Assembly (NCBI GenBank): GCA_040880525.1 | Contig: JBBDIG010000052.1 | Span: 1-64,000, forward strand | Source: Bacteroidia bacterium | GTDB taxonomy: Bacteria; Bacteroidota; Bacteroidia; CAILMK01; JBBDIG01 | Length of the DNA: 64,000 nt | Reading direction: 5' to 3' | In this document: piece after piece, positions 62,793 through 64,000 of the stretch | How positions within the stretch are numbered: position 1 is the first letter of the stretch | Layout: every line of letters begins with the position of its first letter | The notes under the pieces: model-generated | Database searches by the model: none | What the model saw: the letters and a program-made list of their open reading frames with translations, nothing else | What the model was told of the DNA's origin: nothing | Made by a program: the position numbers and the translations under genes

Positions 62793-64000
62793 ATGGCTCC
62801 AGCTTACTGTCTTCTGAACCGTTATCTCCTAGTGGCCTTATTTGTAATATTCGCCACGACCTTAGATAGTTACGGGCAAGAAGCCGCTTTTAAACTTAGA
62901 GGCAATGGAATTGTCCGTTACTCAGACCTACGAGAGGATGGCTCATTGTTACTTATTGGATTTGCCAGTGCATTTGATCACAAAACACTTTTTATTGCAT
63001 CTTTAGATGCATGTGCTAACCTGTCGTGGATCAAATATTATGGTTCGCCAGATTCAAATTTCACCTTAGCCAATAGAAGCCATATAGTTACACCTTTAGA
63101 TGATAGCACTTATATTATTTGTTATGGCCAACATAATATTCACGCTGAGCCACACCATGGTACTTCTTTTTTCAGTCGCTTTGATTACAATGGTAATATT
63201 TTAAAATCGGTCCAGGTTGAGTCAACAGAAAGCACATTCCCCTATATGATAAAAAGAAATGGCAATTCCATTATCTCAGGTTTAGGGATTGAGAGTCTAT
63301 TTCCTAATCAGAATCTTAGAGGGGCTGTACTAAAAATGAATTCCTCCTTAGATCTTCAATGGTCCAAAGAGGTAATTCAACCGAGTGCTATGTTAGGTAA
63401 TACGCTTCATGAAATTCATGCTTTTGGTGAAAAATCAGTTTTCGCATTAGACGCCCCAGGCGCTGTGCGTAACGTGATTGGGTTACTGGATGAGAATGGA
63501 GAGATTTTATGGGCCATGAAAACCAATGCATCTTTAGTAAATGAAATACAAAATATCGGGAATGATCTATTGCTATTTGCTCCGGATTATTTGGGTATTT
63601 CCCGACAACCACGTGTTTTTGCACTTGATTCAAATGGTATATTTAAATGGGCAAAAGCACTTCCTCAACAACCATCAAATTTGTCAGGCACTGGCGGGAG
63701 ACATTCACTATTTCCAAAAGGCGATCAGTTTCATTTTATTCATAATCAGGAATATCAGTCTGATCAAGTTATAATGGTAAATTCTCTATTTGATTCTGCC
63801 GGAAAAATGCTTAGCCAAAGCACATATCCTTATTATTTTGAAGCAGGATATACCGGCCTCAATGCCAATTATACCCTTGTCCTTGCAAGACCTGATCCGC
63901 CTAACCCGCAGTTCTTTAGCTCCCTTCGATTCGATGAACTAATTTGCAATACCACTACATATTCGTATGAAGCAGAAAATTTTATACTGGAGTTCGATAC
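62793..64000 (+). CDS. Secreted propeller-like protein, 3' end outside the window
   Basis: At least 402 residues, open to the last base. ATG 62793 begins a signal peptide (MAPAYCLLNRYLLVALFVIF ending about DSYGQ); an in-frame ATG at 62742 would add 17 residues. Repeats such as SLDACANLSWIKYYGS, MNSSLDLQWSKEV, LDENGEILWAMKT and LDSNGIFKWAKAL are the blades of SBBP-type propellers, as in the 47692 protein. A C-terminal T9SS domain is expected beyond the window. Function unknown. Confidence 0.8.
   Translation, partial: MAPAYCLLNRYLLVALFVIFATTLDSYGQEAAFKLRGNGIVRYSDLREDGSLLLIGFASAFDHKTLFIASLDACANLSWIKYYGSPDSNFTLANRSHIVTPLDDSTYIICYGQHNIHAEPHHGTSFFSRFDYNGNILKSVQVESTESTFPYMIKRNGNSIISGLGIESLFPNQNLRGAVLKMNSSLDLQWSKEVIQPSAMLGNTLHEIHAFGEKSVFALDAPGAVRNVIGLLDENGEILWAMKTNASLVNEIQNIGNDLLLFAPDYLGISRQPRVFALDSNGIFKWAKALPQQPSNLSGTGGRHSLFPKGDQFHFIHNQEYQSDQVIMVNSLFDSAGKMLSQSTYPYYFEAGYTGLNANYTLVLARPDPPNPQFFSSLRFDELICNTTTYSYEAENFILEFD

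Overview
The window comes from a Bacteroidota bacterium. Several proteins end in type IX secretion (T9SS) sorting domains, either type A or the CHU_C / gliding-motility type B. Many starts are preceded by the Bacteroidota -7 box TAnnTTTG, and lipoproteins are abundant. The gene set (Rhs proteins, GGGP synthase-type prenyltransferase, ComEC without a nuclease domain, CstA, NDH-2, IleS-LspA) fits a free-living gliding or surface-associated lineage. I cannot name the genus. No rRNA, tRNA, CRISPR array, intact insertion sequence or prophage was seen.

0-14.5 kb is an accessory toxin and surface-protein region. A large Rhs/YD-repeat protein, whose 5' end looks broken, carries a C-terminal domain resembling Tae4 peptidoglycan amidases. 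It is followed 10 bp later by a lipoprotein that is a natural candidate for the periplasmic immunity protein. Next come a small secreted YD-repeat/T9SS protein and a large T9SS type-B protein. Downstream lie three more small lipoproteins. Each is followed by a decayed scar of the small YD-repeat gene, and the first two scars run into a copy of a palindromic ~95 bp repeat. I read this as an archive of orphan immunity genes left by successive toxin-tip replacements. A Fic-domain AMPylator, another T9SS type-B protein and a DUF433/DUF5615 toxin-antitoxin pair complete the region.

14.6-24 kb is mostly housekeeping: glutamate-type dehydrogenase, MscS channel, Na+/H+ antiporter and AraC regulator on the plus strand; RbfA, a methyltransferase and a GGGP-synthase family enzyme on the minus strand; then an MsbA-like ABC exporter. 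24-50 kb mixes large secreted T9SS proteins with ordinary metabolism: riboflavin synthase, a cyclase-family hydrolase, a NYN-cold-shock fusion, NDH-2, two glycosyltransferases, SbcD, PaiB, HAD, a class III aminotransferase, an S9 peptidase and an MBL hydrolase.

50.2-55.9 kb holds comEC and a translationally coupled cstA-OMP-GNAT operon, bracketed by oppositely oriented 'cactaaggcacaaag' repeat clusters. ileS, a DksA-like gene and lspA form the next minus-strand operon, and ileS carries an in-frame palindromic insertion. From 60.4 to 62.2 kb a compact plus-strand three-gene cassette with its own promoter (a likely TIGR04255-family protein plus two unknowns) is the best candidate for an undescribed system. 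The window ends inside another secreted protein gene.
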